From Pseudomonas entomophila (GTDB lineage Bacteria; Pseudomonadota; Gammaproteobacteria; Pseudomonadales; Pseudomonadaceae), in the NCBI RefSeq assembly GCF_013523165.1, contig NZ_JAAMQI010000001.1, positions 326,090-390,089 on the forward strand: a stretch of DNA of 64,000 nt, in the 5' to 3' direction. Shown here one piece after another: positions 57,080 to 64,000 of the stretch. Each line of letters starts with the position of its first letter. The stretch's first letter is position 1. The notes beneath the pieces are model-generated. The model saw only the letters and a list, made by a program, of their open reading frames with translations, made no database searches and had not been told where the DNA came from. Both the position numbers and the translations under genes were made by a program.

Positions 57080-59994
57080 CAACGAGCTCCTGCAGGACGG
57101 GACTTGGCGGTAAGCCCTGGGCGGTAGGCGCGTACCGACTGGTGGGCGAGGGCGGTCAGGATCAGCAGGGTCGAGCCGACCACCACCGTGTAGACCCCGA
57201 CGTCGAAGAACAGCGCGCTGGCGAAGTGCACCTCCCCCAGCACCGGCAGATGCAGGTGGGCAGTATGGGTGGTGAGGAACGGGTAGCCGAACAGCAGGGC
57301 GCCGACGCCCGTCAGCGTGGCGCACAGCAACCCGGTGCCCATCCAGCGTAGTGGGCGCAGGCTCATCTGGGCCTCGACCCACTGGGTACCGGCCACCATG
57401 TATTGCAGGATGAACGCCACCGACATCACCAGGCCTGCCACGAACCCGCCACCCGGCTGGTTATGGCCGCGCATGAACAGGTACATCGAGACCAGCAGGG
57501 CCATCGGCAAGAGCAGGCGCACCAGGACCGCGGGCACCATCATGAAGCCCAGGGCGGTGTCGGCAGCCTGGCGCGGGTTCACCAGGTCGGTGACCACGTC
57601 TGGGGCCATGCGCCGCTGCTGTGACGGCAGTTGCATGCTTTCCTTGGGCGGGCGGAAACGACGCAGCAAGGCGAAGACCGTCAGCGCGACGGCGACCAGC
57701 ACGGTGATCTCGCCGAGTGTGTCGAAGCCGCGGAAGTCCACCAGCATGACGTTGACCACGTTGGTGCCGCCGCCCTCGGGCAAGGCCCGGCTCAGGTAGA
57801 ACGAGGAGATATCGTTGGGCGTGGGGCGGGTGAGCATGGCATAGGAGATCAGCGCCATGCCGCCGCCGACCAGCCCTGCCAGCACGAGGTCGCGCAGACG
57901 CCGCAAGCGGGGACGGTCGATGTGGGTGGTCGCGCGAGGCACCCCTTCCAGGCGCCGCGGCAGCCAGCGCAGGCCCAACAGGATCAGCACCGTGGTCACC
58001 ACTTCCACCACCAGTTGCGTGAGGGCCAGGTCGGGTGCGGAGAACCAGACGAAGGTGATGCAGGTCATCAGCCCGCAGACCCCGACCATGATCAGGGCCG
58101 CCAGACGGTGATACTTGGCCTGCCAGGCGGCGCCGATCGCACAGGCGATGGCGATCAACCAGAGCGCCACGAAAACGCTCGAGCCCGGAATCTTCGGTCG
58201 ATCGCCCCAGGTCAGACCGCTGTCGAGCAGAGGGAAGAGCCCGGCGAAGAACGCGACGATCACCACCATCAGCAGTTGCATCTGCAGGCGCCGACTGGTC
58301 AGCGCGTTCTCGACATGCCGCGCCAGCAGCATCAGGTGAACCTGGCCGCGCTCGAACAGGCGTTTGCCGTTGAAACGCTCGATCAGGGGAGGGTACGCCA
58401 GGCGCCCGCGTCGGAACTGCTTGCGCAGCACCAGGTACAGCACCACACCGAGGCTCATGGCCACCAGGCTCATGACCAGGGGCAGGTTCCAGCCATGCCA
58501 GATCGCCAGGCTGTATTCGGGCAAGGTCCCGCCGACGACCGGCAAGGCCGCGGCGGCCAGCAGGGGGCCGACCGATTGCGCCGGGAAGATCCCGACGACC
58601 AGGCACGTGAGCACCAGCAGTTCGACCGGTGCGCGCATCCAGCGAGGGGGTTCGTGGGGCGTGTGGGGCAAGTCTTCGGCAGGAGGGCCGAAGAAGACGT
58701 CGACCGTGAAGCGCAGGGCATAGGTCACGCTGAAGATTCCCGCCAGCGTGGCGATGATCGGCAGGGCGATCTCCACCCAGGCCGTGGCGCTGATGAACAC
58801 GGTTTCAGCGAAGAACATCTCCTTGGACAGGAACCCGTTCATCAAGGGCACACCGGCCATGGAAGCACTGGCGACCATGGCGAGCGTCGCGGTGTAGGGC
58901 AGCAGGCGGAACAGCCCGCTGAGGCGGCGGATGTCACGCGTACCGCTCTCGTGGTCGATGATGCCGGCGGCCATGAACAGGGAGGCCTTGAACGTCGCGT
59001 GATTGAGGATGTGGAACACTGCCGCGACGGCCGCCAGTGGGCTGTTGAGCCCCAGCAGCAACGTGATCAGGCCAAGATGGCTGATGGTCGAGTAGGCCAG
59101 CAGACCCTTCAGGTCGTTCTGGAACATGGCCGCGAATGCACCCAGCAGCAAGGTACAGGCACCGGCACCGCTGACGATCCAGAACCACTCTTCGGTGCCG
59201 GACAGCGCTGGCCACAGGCGCGCCATCAGAAACACGCCTGCCTTGACCATGGTCGCCGAATGCAGGTACGCCGACACCGGCGTCGGGGCGGCCATGGCAT
59301 GGGGCAACCAGAACTGGAAGGGGAACTGCGCGCTCTTGGTCAGGGCGCCCAGCAGGATGAGCGGCAACAGGACCGGGTACAGCGCATGCTGGCGAATGCG
59401 ATCGCCGGAGGCCAGGACCTGATCGAGGTCGTAGCTGCCGACCACGTGCCCGAGCAACAACACGCCCACCAGCAGGCACAGCCCTCCTGCGCCCGTCACC
59501 ATCAGCGCCATGTAGGCCCCGCGACGTGCATCGGTACGGTGGTGCCAGTAGCCGATCAGCAAGAACGAGAACAGGCTGGTCAGCTCCCAGAAGAACACCA
59601 TCTGCAGCAGGTTGCCGGACATGACCACGCCGAGCATGGCGCCCATGAACGCCAGGAAGAACGCGAAGAAGCGCGGCACCGGGTCCTGAGGCGACATGTA
59701 GTAGCGCGCGTACAGCGACACCAGCGTGCCGATGCCCAGCACCAGCAGGGCGAACAGCCAGGCGAAGCCGTCCAGGCGCAACATCAGGTTCATGCCCAGG
59801 CTGGGGAGCCAGAGGATCTCCTCGCGGATGACGCCGCCATGGGCGATCTGCGGATAGAGCAGCGCCACGTACACCGTGCCTGCCAGGGCGACTGCACCCG
59901 CCAGCAGGGACTCGGTGTTGCGCGCATTGTGCGGCAGGACAGCCGCCAGGCAGCTGCCGATAAAGGGCAGGAGCAATAGCACTATCAAAGACAT
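57079..59994 (-). CDS. mnhA: Mrp/Pha-type antiporter subunit A fused to B
   Basis: A 971-residue polytopic protein. The first ~500 residues are NuoL/MrpA-like (FFWELTSLFSFLLIGYWHH, LTKSAQFPFQFWLPHAMAAPTPVSAYLHSATMVKAGVFL) with the proton-pathway residues. The last ~140 residues form a MrpB domain (FMRGHNQPGGGFVAGLVMSVAFILQYMVAG). So this is the AB-fused, six-gene group 2 type. The complex exchanges Na+ or K+ for protons and supports pH and salt tolerance. ATG 59994 (MSLIVLLLLPFIG) is chosen by homology. It leads the operon A/B-C-D-E-F-G, with all later starts overlapping or within a few bases. Confidence 0.95.
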   Translation of the reverse strand: MSLIVLLLLPFIGSCLAAVLPHNARNTESLLAGAVALAGTVYVALLYPQIAHGGVIREEILWLPSLGMNLMLRLDGFAWLFALLVLGIGTLVSLYARYYMSPQDPVPRFFAFFLAFMGAMLGVVMSGNLLQMVFFWELTSLFSFLLIGYWHHRTDARRGAYMALMVTGAGGLCLLVGVLLLGHVVGSYDLDQVLASGDRIRQHALYPVLLPLILLGALTKSAQFPFQFWLPHAMAAPTPVSAYLHSATMVKAGVFLMARLWPALSGTEEWFWIVSGAGACTLLLGAFAAMFQNDLKGLLAYSTISHLGLITLLLGLNSPLAAVAAVFHILNHATFKASLFMAAGIIDHESGTRDIRRLSGLFRLLPYTATLAMVASASMAGVPLMNGFLSKEMFFAETVFISATAWVEIALPIIATLAGIFSVTYALRFTVDVFFGPPAEDLPHTPHEPPRWMRAPVELLVLTCLVVGIFPAQSVGPLLAAAALPVVGGTLPEYSLAIWHGWNLPLVMSLVAMSLGVVLYLVLRKQFRRGRLAYPPLIERFNGKRLFERGQVHLMLLARHVENALTSRRLQMQLLMVVIVAFFAGLFPLLDSGLTWGDRPKIPGSSVFVALWLIAIACAIGAAWQAKYHRLAALIMVGVCGLMTCITFVWFSAPDLALTQLVVEVVTTVLILLGLRWLPRRLEGVPRATTHIDRPRLRRLRDLVLAGLVGGGMALISYAMLTRPTPNDISSFYLSRALPEGGGTNVVNVMLVDFRGFDTLGEITVLVAVALTVFALLRRFRPPKESMQLPSQQRRMAPDVVTDLVNPRQAADTALGFMMVPAVLVRLLLPMALLVSMYLFMRGHNQPGGGFVAGLVMSVAFILQYMVAGTQWVEAQMSLRPLRWMGTGLLCATLTGVGALLFGYPFLTTHTAHLHLPVLGEVHFASALFFDVGVYTVVVGSTLLILTALAHQSVRAYRPGLTAKSRPAGAR

Positions 59995-60102
59995 AGCGTC
60001 CCAGTCTGCAAAAGGTTTGCCAGAATCATACGTGTGGCGACAGCCATCACCAACCCGCCAGCGACACGGCAAGCGTGTAAATACGTAGGTGTGATGGGGT
60101 TT

Positions 60103-60111
60103 TTTATAACA
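60103..60111 (-). promoter_or_regulatory. Extended -10 element upstream of the antiporter operon
   Basis: On the minus strand TGTTATAAA reads as an extended -10 (TGn-TATAAA) in an AT-rich patch (60101-60120) within the 301-base divergent gap before mnhA. The matching -35 is poor. The rest of the gap holds a hairpin and the promoter region of the aminopeptidase gene. Confidence 0.38.
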
Positions 60112-60122
60112 TTTAATTTCAA

Positions 60123-60157
60123 GCGAGGTGGCTTCGCACCCGTGGCCTCGCGTTTTT
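60123..60157 (+). terminator. Hairpin with T tract in the divergent gap
   Basis: GCGAGG / CCTCGC (60123-60151) encloses GGTG/CACC and is followed by GTTTTT on the plus strand. It looks like an intrinsic terminator, but no plus-strand gene lies upstream. It might end a short transcript arising in the AT-rich patch. Confidence 0.4.
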
Positions 60158-60295
60158 CGCGCAGCGCAGGCTACCCAGTGCTGACTCGGTGGCGCACGTG
60201 AGGTTCATTCGCTCTGTCAGGTCGAGCGCACGGTGCGACAGCGCGCAGGCTGTTATCATCGTGGGCCGACCTTTCGACGTGGCTCAGGAGTACGC

Positions 60296-62104
60296 ATGAA
60301 TACCGAGGCTGTCACCTCTTCTGTCATTCCCGCCCGGCTCGCACGTGTTCGTGAATTGATGAGTCAACGCGGTGTGCAGGCCCTGCTGGTGCCGTCGGCC
60401 GACCCTCACCTGTCTGAATACCTGCCTGAGTACTGGCAGGCTCGTCGCTGGTTGTCAGGGTTCACCGGGTCGGTGGGGATGCTGGTGGTCACCCATACGT
60501 TCGCCGGTGTGTGGGTGGACAGCCGTTACTGGGAGCAGGCGCAGAGCGAATTGCTCGGCACTGGCGTGACCTTGATGAAGTGGACCTCGGGCCAGCCGGA
60601 CGCGCTCGACTGGCTCGTGGCGCACGCTGAGCCCGGCCAGGTGGTGGCGGTGGATGGCCGGGCGCTGTCGCTGGCCCTGGCGCGCCAGTTGCGCTACCGC
60701 CTGGCGCAGCGGCAGGCCAGCCTGATGACCCATCATGACCTGTTCGACAAGGCCTGGTGCGAGCGTCCGGCATTGCCAGACGCGATGATCGTCGAACACC
60801 TGCCGCCCGAAGCCTGTACCACGCGTCAGGAGAAGCTGTCGTCACTTCGCCAGGCCATGCAGGCGCACAGGGCGGACTGGCACTTCCTCGCGACGCTCGA
60901 CGACATTGCCTGGCTGTTCAATCTGCGCGGCAGTGATGTGCCCTACAATCCGGTGTTTCTGTCCTTCGCACTGATCGGGCATACCCAGGCCGTGCTGTTC
61001 GTCGCGCCCGGCAAGCTCGATCCGATCGTACGCCAGCGGCTGAATGATGATGGGGTCACGCTCCAGGACTATGATCAGGCGGCGCAGGCGCTGACGATGT
61101 TGCCAGCAGGCAGTCACCTGCTGTTCGATCCTGCCAAGGTCACCTGCGCCTGGCTGGACGGACTGGACAACGCCGTGCAGCAGGTCGAGGCGCTCAACCC
61201 CACCACCCTGGCCAAGGCTTGCAAGACAGAGGCCGAGCGCCTGCAGATTCGGCAGGCGATGGAGCAGGATGGCGCGGCGTTGTGCGAATTCTTTGCCTGG
61301 TTCGAGGCGCAGGTGGGCCGAGGCGGCGTCACCGAACTCGACGTCGATGCCCAGCTCCTGGCCGCCAGACGCAAGCGACCCGGGTTCGTGTCGCCAAGCT
61401 TCGCCACCATCGCTGGCTTCAATGCCAATGGCGCCATGCCCCATTATCGAGCCACCGAGCGTGCTCACGCGGTGATCGAGGGTGACGGGCTGCTGCTGAT
61501 CGATTCGGGTGCGCAATACAAGGGAGGCACTACGGACATCACGCGCATGGTGCCGATCGGTCGTCCGAGCGAGGCGCAGAAGCTGGACTGCACACGCGTG
61601 CTGCAAGGGGTCATTGCCCTGTCGCGCGCAGTCTTTCCACGGGGCATCCTCTCGCCCGCGCTCGATGCCATCGCCCGGGCCCCGCTGTGGGCTGACCAAG
61701 TCGAATACGGCCACGGCACCGGCCACGGCGTGGGTTATTTCCTCAACGTCCACGAAGGCCCGCAGGTCATCGCGTATCAGGCGCGCGCCGCAGCGCACAT
61801 GGCGATGCTGCCAGGCATGGTGACGTCGATCGAGCCAGGGACCTACAGGCCGGGCGAATGGGGTGTGCGTATCGAGAACCTGGTGATCAACCGTGAGGCA
61901 GGGGAGAGCGCTTTCGGGCAGTTCCTGAGATTCGAGACCCTCACGCTCTGCCCGATCGATACGCGCTGCCTGATGATCGAACGGCTCGACGCGGCGCAAA
62001 GGCAATGGCTCAATGACTACCATGCGCAGGTGCGAGAGCGATTGCTGCCGTGGGTCGAGGGTGCTGCACGCCAATGGCTAGAGACGCGCACGCAGGCTGT
62101 CTGA
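60296..62104 (+). CDS. Xaa-Pro aminopeptidase, M24B family (three-domain aminopeptidase P)
   Basis: A 602-residue cytoplasmic metallopeptidase. Two creatinase-like N-terminal domains (starting ARLARVRELMSQRGVQALLVPSADPHLSEYLPEYWQARRWLSGFTGS) precede the pita-bread catalytic domain. That domain has metal ligands in LLIDSGAQYKGGTTDITR, HGTGHGVGYFLNVHEGP and VTSIEPGTYRPGEWGVRIENL. It removes N-terminal residues from peptides with proline second. The length and domain set match the eukaryote-like APP1 type, longer than E. coli PepP. ATG 60296 has CAGGAG five bases upstream, and TGTTATCAT at 60251-60259 may be an extended -10. Confidence 0.94.
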   Translation: MNTEAVTSSVIPARLARVRELMSQRGVQALLVPSADPHLSEYLPEYWQARRWLSGFTGSVGMLVVTHTFAGVWVDSRYWEQAQSELLGTGVTLMKWTSGQPDALDWLVAHAEPGQVVAVDGRALSLALARQLRYRLAQRQASLMTHHDLFDKAWCERPALPDAMIVEHLPPEACTTRQEKLSSLRQAMQAHRADWHFLATLDDIAWLFNLRGSDVPYNPVFLSFALIGHTQAVLFVAPGKLDPIVRQRLNDDGVTLQDYDQAAQALTMLPAGSHLLFDPAKVTCAWLDGLDNAVQQVEALNPTTLAKACKTEAERLQIRQAMEQDGAALCEFFAWFEAQVGRGGVTELDVDAQLLAARRKRPGFVSPSFATIAGFNANGAMPHYRATERAHAVIEGDGLLLIDSGAQYKGGTTDITRMVPIGRPSEAQKLDCTRVLQGVIALSRAVFPRGILSPALDAIARAPLWADQVEYGHGTGHGVGYFLNVHEGPQVIAYQARAAAHMAMLPGMVTSIEPGTYRPGEWGVRIENLVINREAGESAFGQFLRFETLTLCPIDTRCLMIERLDAAQRQWLNDYHAQVRERLLPWVEGAARQWLETRTQAV

Positions 62105-62114
62105 CAGGTGGGGG

Positions 62115-62144
62115 GTTCGACGGCGTCGCAATGCGTCGTCGAAC
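62115..62144. terminator. Strong hairpin between convergent genes
   Basis: GTTCGACG / CGTCGAAC pairs perfectly and continues inward with GCG/CGT-type pairs to a stem of about 12 bp with a six-base loop, between the aminopeptidase and lipoprotein stops. Confidence 0.6.
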
Positions 62145-62150
62145 GATCGG

Positions 62151-62432
62151 CTACTTGCAGATGACGATCATGCTGCGGCTGGTGTAGCCCGCTGGGTTGA
62201 TGCCGAAGAGATAGTCGCCTTCTTCTTGATCGGTATCACCAGAGCGGGCAACCACCCGGTAGCCTTTCTTGCTGCACGCGGTGGCCGCTCTGTCATAGCA
62301 GCGGTCCCAGGAGGATGACAGGCCACTGCAGTTGATGTGCAGGCCTTTCTTGCCGCGTTTGACTTCTGTCTTGGCTGTGGCAGCGCATCCGGCAATCGCC
62401 AGCATGGCCAAGACGATAACAATCCGCTTCAT
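62151..62432 (-). CDS. Small lipoprotein of unknown function
   Basis: A 93-residue protein. The signal peptide MKRIVIVLAMLAIAGC ends in a lipobox (AIAGC) with Cys16. The mature part is small and basic with five further cysteines (NCSGLSSSWDRCYDRAATAC...) and ends MIVICK. The segment SGLSSSWDRCYDRAATAC-KKGYRV resembles small secreted/lipoproteins common in proteobacteria. AGGA precedes the start by five bases. Function unknown. Confidence 0.82.
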   Translation of the reverse strand: MKRIVIVLAMLAIAGCAATAKTEVKRGKKGLHINCSGLSSSWDRCYDRAATACSKKGYRVVARSGDTDQEEGDYLFGINPAGYTSRSMIVICK

Positions 62433-62612
62433 TCCTGTCCTTACCCAGCCCGACCTGTGGCCTGGAGTTCGTGGATGATCGTTCTCTCTGAAAAACCTGG
62501 GCGTCCGTGCGCGGTCAGTAGAGCCTTCGAAGATGACGGCTTTGTGACCGTTTGCATAGACCGCCAGGGTTCTACAATGACTCACGGGCTTTCAAATGAC
62601 AAATATCGCCCG

Positions 62613-63500
62613 TCAATCGGCGGCCACCGGGGGGACAGGAGACGCCTTGGTGGTCAGGGTTGCACCAATGGACGCGGTGATGATGGCGCCGATCGCAAGC
62701 CATTGCACGCTGCTGAGCACCTCACCCAGAAAGACCAGGCCCGCCAAGGCGGCCACGACCGGCTCGACGCTCATCAGAATCCCGAAGGTGCGCGCCGGCA
62801 TGCGCGTCAGCGCGATCATTTCCAGGCTGTAGGGCAGGGCCGTGGACAGGACGGCCACGGCCAAGGCCACGGGGACCAGGGACAGGTCCAGCAACGCCGC
62901 GCCAGAATGGGCGATGCCGATGGGCGCCACGAAAAGCGTGGCGATGACCACCCCGAGCGCTGCGCTCTGCACACCATGCTCGGCGCCGGCGCGCTGTCCG
63001 AACAGAATGTACAGCGCCCAGCATGCTCCTGCACCCAGGGCGCAAGCGGCCCCGGACACATCGATGCTGCCTTGGCCTGCGCCGAGGGGAATGAGCATGA
63101 ACAGGCCTGCTACCGCCAGCACGATCCACACGTAGTCGACCAGGCGGCGTGAGGCGAACAGGGCGACGGCCAGGGGGCCGGTGAACTCGAGAGCGACGGC
63201 GACGCCCAGCGGGATGCTGCGCACGGCCATATAGAAGAGCAGGTTCATGCCACCCAGGGCGATGCCATAGATGATGACGCTGCGCCAGGCGCTGGCGTTC
63301 AGGCGTGCGCGCCAGGGGCGAAGCAGCACCAGCATGATCAGGCTCGCAAAGAACAGGCGCAACGTCGTCGTGCCTTGCGCGCCTACGAGCGGGAACATGG
63401 ATTTGGCCAGGGTCGCGCCGGATTGGATCGACACCATGGCGAACACCAGCATGCCGATAGGGAGTAGAAGACGAGAAAGAGGTGTATGGGCGGGACTCAT
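62613..63500 (-). CDS. rhtA: EamA-family exporter, RhtA-like
   Basis: A 295-residue inner membrane protein with ten hydrophobic helices in two EamA repeats (QGTTTLRLFFASLIMLVLL and ...YSLEMIALTRMPARTFGILMSVEPVVAALAGLVFLGE). It matches the RhtA threonine/homoserine exporter of the DMT superfamily in length and in the PLGVAVALEFTGPLAVAL segment. Substrate is inferred from the family. It is transcribed away from the rRNA operon promoter region. Confidence 0.88.
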   Translation of the reverse strand: MSPAHTPLSRLLLPIGMLVFAMVSIQSGATLAKSMFPLVGAQGTTTLRLFFASLIMLVLLRPWRARLNASAWRSVIIYGIALGGMNLLFYMAVRSIPLGVAVALEFTGPLAVALFASRRLVDYVWIVLAVAGLFMLIPLGAGQGSIDVSGAACALGAGACWALYILFGQRAGAEHGVQSAALGVVIATLFVAPIGIAHSGAALLDLSLVPVALAVAVLSTALPYSLEMIALTRMPARTFGILMSVEPVVAALAGLVFLGEVLSSVQWLAIGAIITASIGATLTTKASPVPPVAAD

Positions 63501-63608
63501 GAGCGAAAGGCGTTCTTCAAGACAGGGCAGGCAATATAGTGTCGGCTGGCGCGAGAAGGCAAACCGTCGGCTCGCAGGAAGCCGGCTGAAGTTTTTTGCT
63601 GTAAGGGG

Positions 63609-63636
63609 TTGACGGGCTTTCAGATCCCCTTATAAT
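63609..63636 (+). promoter_or_regulatory. rRNA operon promoter P1
   Basis: TTGACG (63609-63614), a 16-base spacer, and consensus TATAAT (63631-63636), then the GC-rich discriminator GCGCACC typical of stringently controlled promoters. Confidence 0.85.
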
Positions 63637-63718
63637 GCGCACCACTTCCAACGCAGACGGAACGATAAACGCCTTGTTAATCAACAGGTTGCGTGAATCA
63701 GGACGAAGCGGGAAGTGC

Positions 63719-63734
63719 TCCGGTCTCGACCGGA
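63719..63734. promoter_or_regulatory. Palindrome between rRNA promoters P1 and P2
   Basis: TCCGGTC-TC-GACCGGA, perfect 7-base arms around two bases, 19 bases upstream of the P2 -35. It could form a short hairpin in the P1 transcript or bind a protein. Confidence 0.45.
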
Positions 63735-63752
63735 AGCGGTGAAAAAAGGCAG

Positions 63753-63780
63753 TTGACAGCAGGTTGTAACGCTGTATGAT
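63753..63780 (+). promoter_or_regulatory. rRNA operon promoter P2
   Basis: TTGACA (63753-63758), a 16-base spacer, TATGAT (63775-63780), then TCGCCTCCCGC. Confidence 0.8.
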
Positions 63781-63862
63781 TCGCCTCCCGCTTCGAGAGA
63801 TCGCAGCGAGTCAAGTGGTTGAAGTTGTTAGGGTTTCCCGAAAAGAACTTCAAAATAAACGC

Positions 63863-63890
63863 TTGACAGGCAACGAGGACAGCGTAGAAT
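63863..63890 (+). promoter_or_regulatory. rRNA operon promoter P3
   Basis: TTGACA (63863-63868), a 16-base spacer, TAGAAT (63885-63890), then the GC discriminator GCGCGCC. An AT-rich stretch just upstream (CAAAATAAAC) may be an UP element. Confidence 0.85.
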
Positions 63891-63898
63891 GCGCGCCT

Positions 63899-64000
63899 CG
63901 GTTGAGACGAAAGCTTCTCAGCCAACCGCTCTTTAACAATTTGAATCAAGCAATTCGTGTGGGTGCTTGTGAGTTTGGACTGATAGTCAGATAGATTATC
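63899..64000 (+). other. rRNA operon leader with boxB and boxA (16S gene beyond the edge)
   Basis: CGGTTG...CAACCG (63899-63928) with GAGA/TCTC inside forms a boxB-like hairpin. GCTCTTTAACAA (63928-63939) is the conserved rrn boxA bound by NusB-NusE for antitermination. The bases after it belong to the leader and 16S processing stem. The mature 16S start is not reached. Confidence 0.85.

Overview
The window is GC-rich chromosomal DNA of a fluorescent Pseudomonas, most likely of the P. putida group. This rests on protein resemblance and gene order that I recognise (fadBA-topA-sulA-lexA-psrA-nagZ, and the npp transporter-mltD-gloB-rnhA-dnaQ block), on one P. putida-type REP element, and on promoter style. 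Species cannot be fixed from sequence reading alone. No phage, insertion sequence, CRISPR array or tRNA gene was seen.

Layout. 1-3.9 kb: truncated soluble lytic transglycosylase slt, the ABC-F ATPase uup, a universal stress protein and a small membrane-anchored protein. 4-11.9 kb: the fatty-acid beta-oxidation operon fadBA, a DUF1653 gene, topA and two small conserved genes. 12-16.3 kb: the SOS pair lexA-sulA behind two LexA boxes, then psrA (fatty-acid sensor repressor) behind two overlapping PsrA boxes, nagZ and an exported amidohydrolase. 16.4-18.1 kb: fabAB for unsaturated fatty acid synthesis. 18.3-23.2 kb: a tightly overlapping three-gene operon of TonB-dependent receptor, periplasmic binding protein and hybrid histidine kinase. 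23.4-29.4 kb: gpsA, a DUF4389 gene, sixA, two alpha/beta hydrolases, a DUF4892 gene and an AI-2E/YdiK-type permease. 29.4-36.8 kb: a five-gene peptide/nucleoside-peptide ABC importer (npp/yej type) with two binding proteins. 36.9-41.7 kb: mltD, gloB, a methyltransferase, rnhA, dnaQ and a small gene.

41.9-52.1 kb is the accessory-looking part. It holds a ChrR-type quinone reductase, an AraC-family regulator, a 1497-residue protein with leucine-rich repeats and a C-terminal NEL-like E3 ubiquitin ligase region, then a second beta-oxidation cluster (SDR 3-hydroxyacyl-CoA dehydrogenase, thiolase, acyl-CoA dehydrogenase, enoyl-CoA hydratase). 52.3-53.9 kb: a zinc-independent DksA2-like gene with a hairpin-rich leader, a 583-base stretch without a credible gene, and a small conserved gene. 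53.9-60 kb: a six-gene Mrp/Pha-type Na+(K+)/H+ antiporter operon on the minus strand. 60.3-63.5 kb: an M24B aminopeptidase P, a small lipoprotein and an RhtA-type exporter. The last 400 bases are three tandem promoters and the boxB/boxA leader of an rRNA operon whose 16S gene lies past the edge.

How it fits together. Lipid metabolism recurs: fadBA and psrA share the PsrA operator motif, fabAB makes the unsaturated fatty acids, gpsA makes the glycerol-3-phosphate backbone, and the second fad cluster handles another acyl-CoA. Peptidoglycan turnover is also spread through the window (slt, nagZ, mltD). The main candidate for unusual biology is the LRR-NEL protein, which resembles host-directed ubiquitin ligase effectors although no secretion system is visible here.
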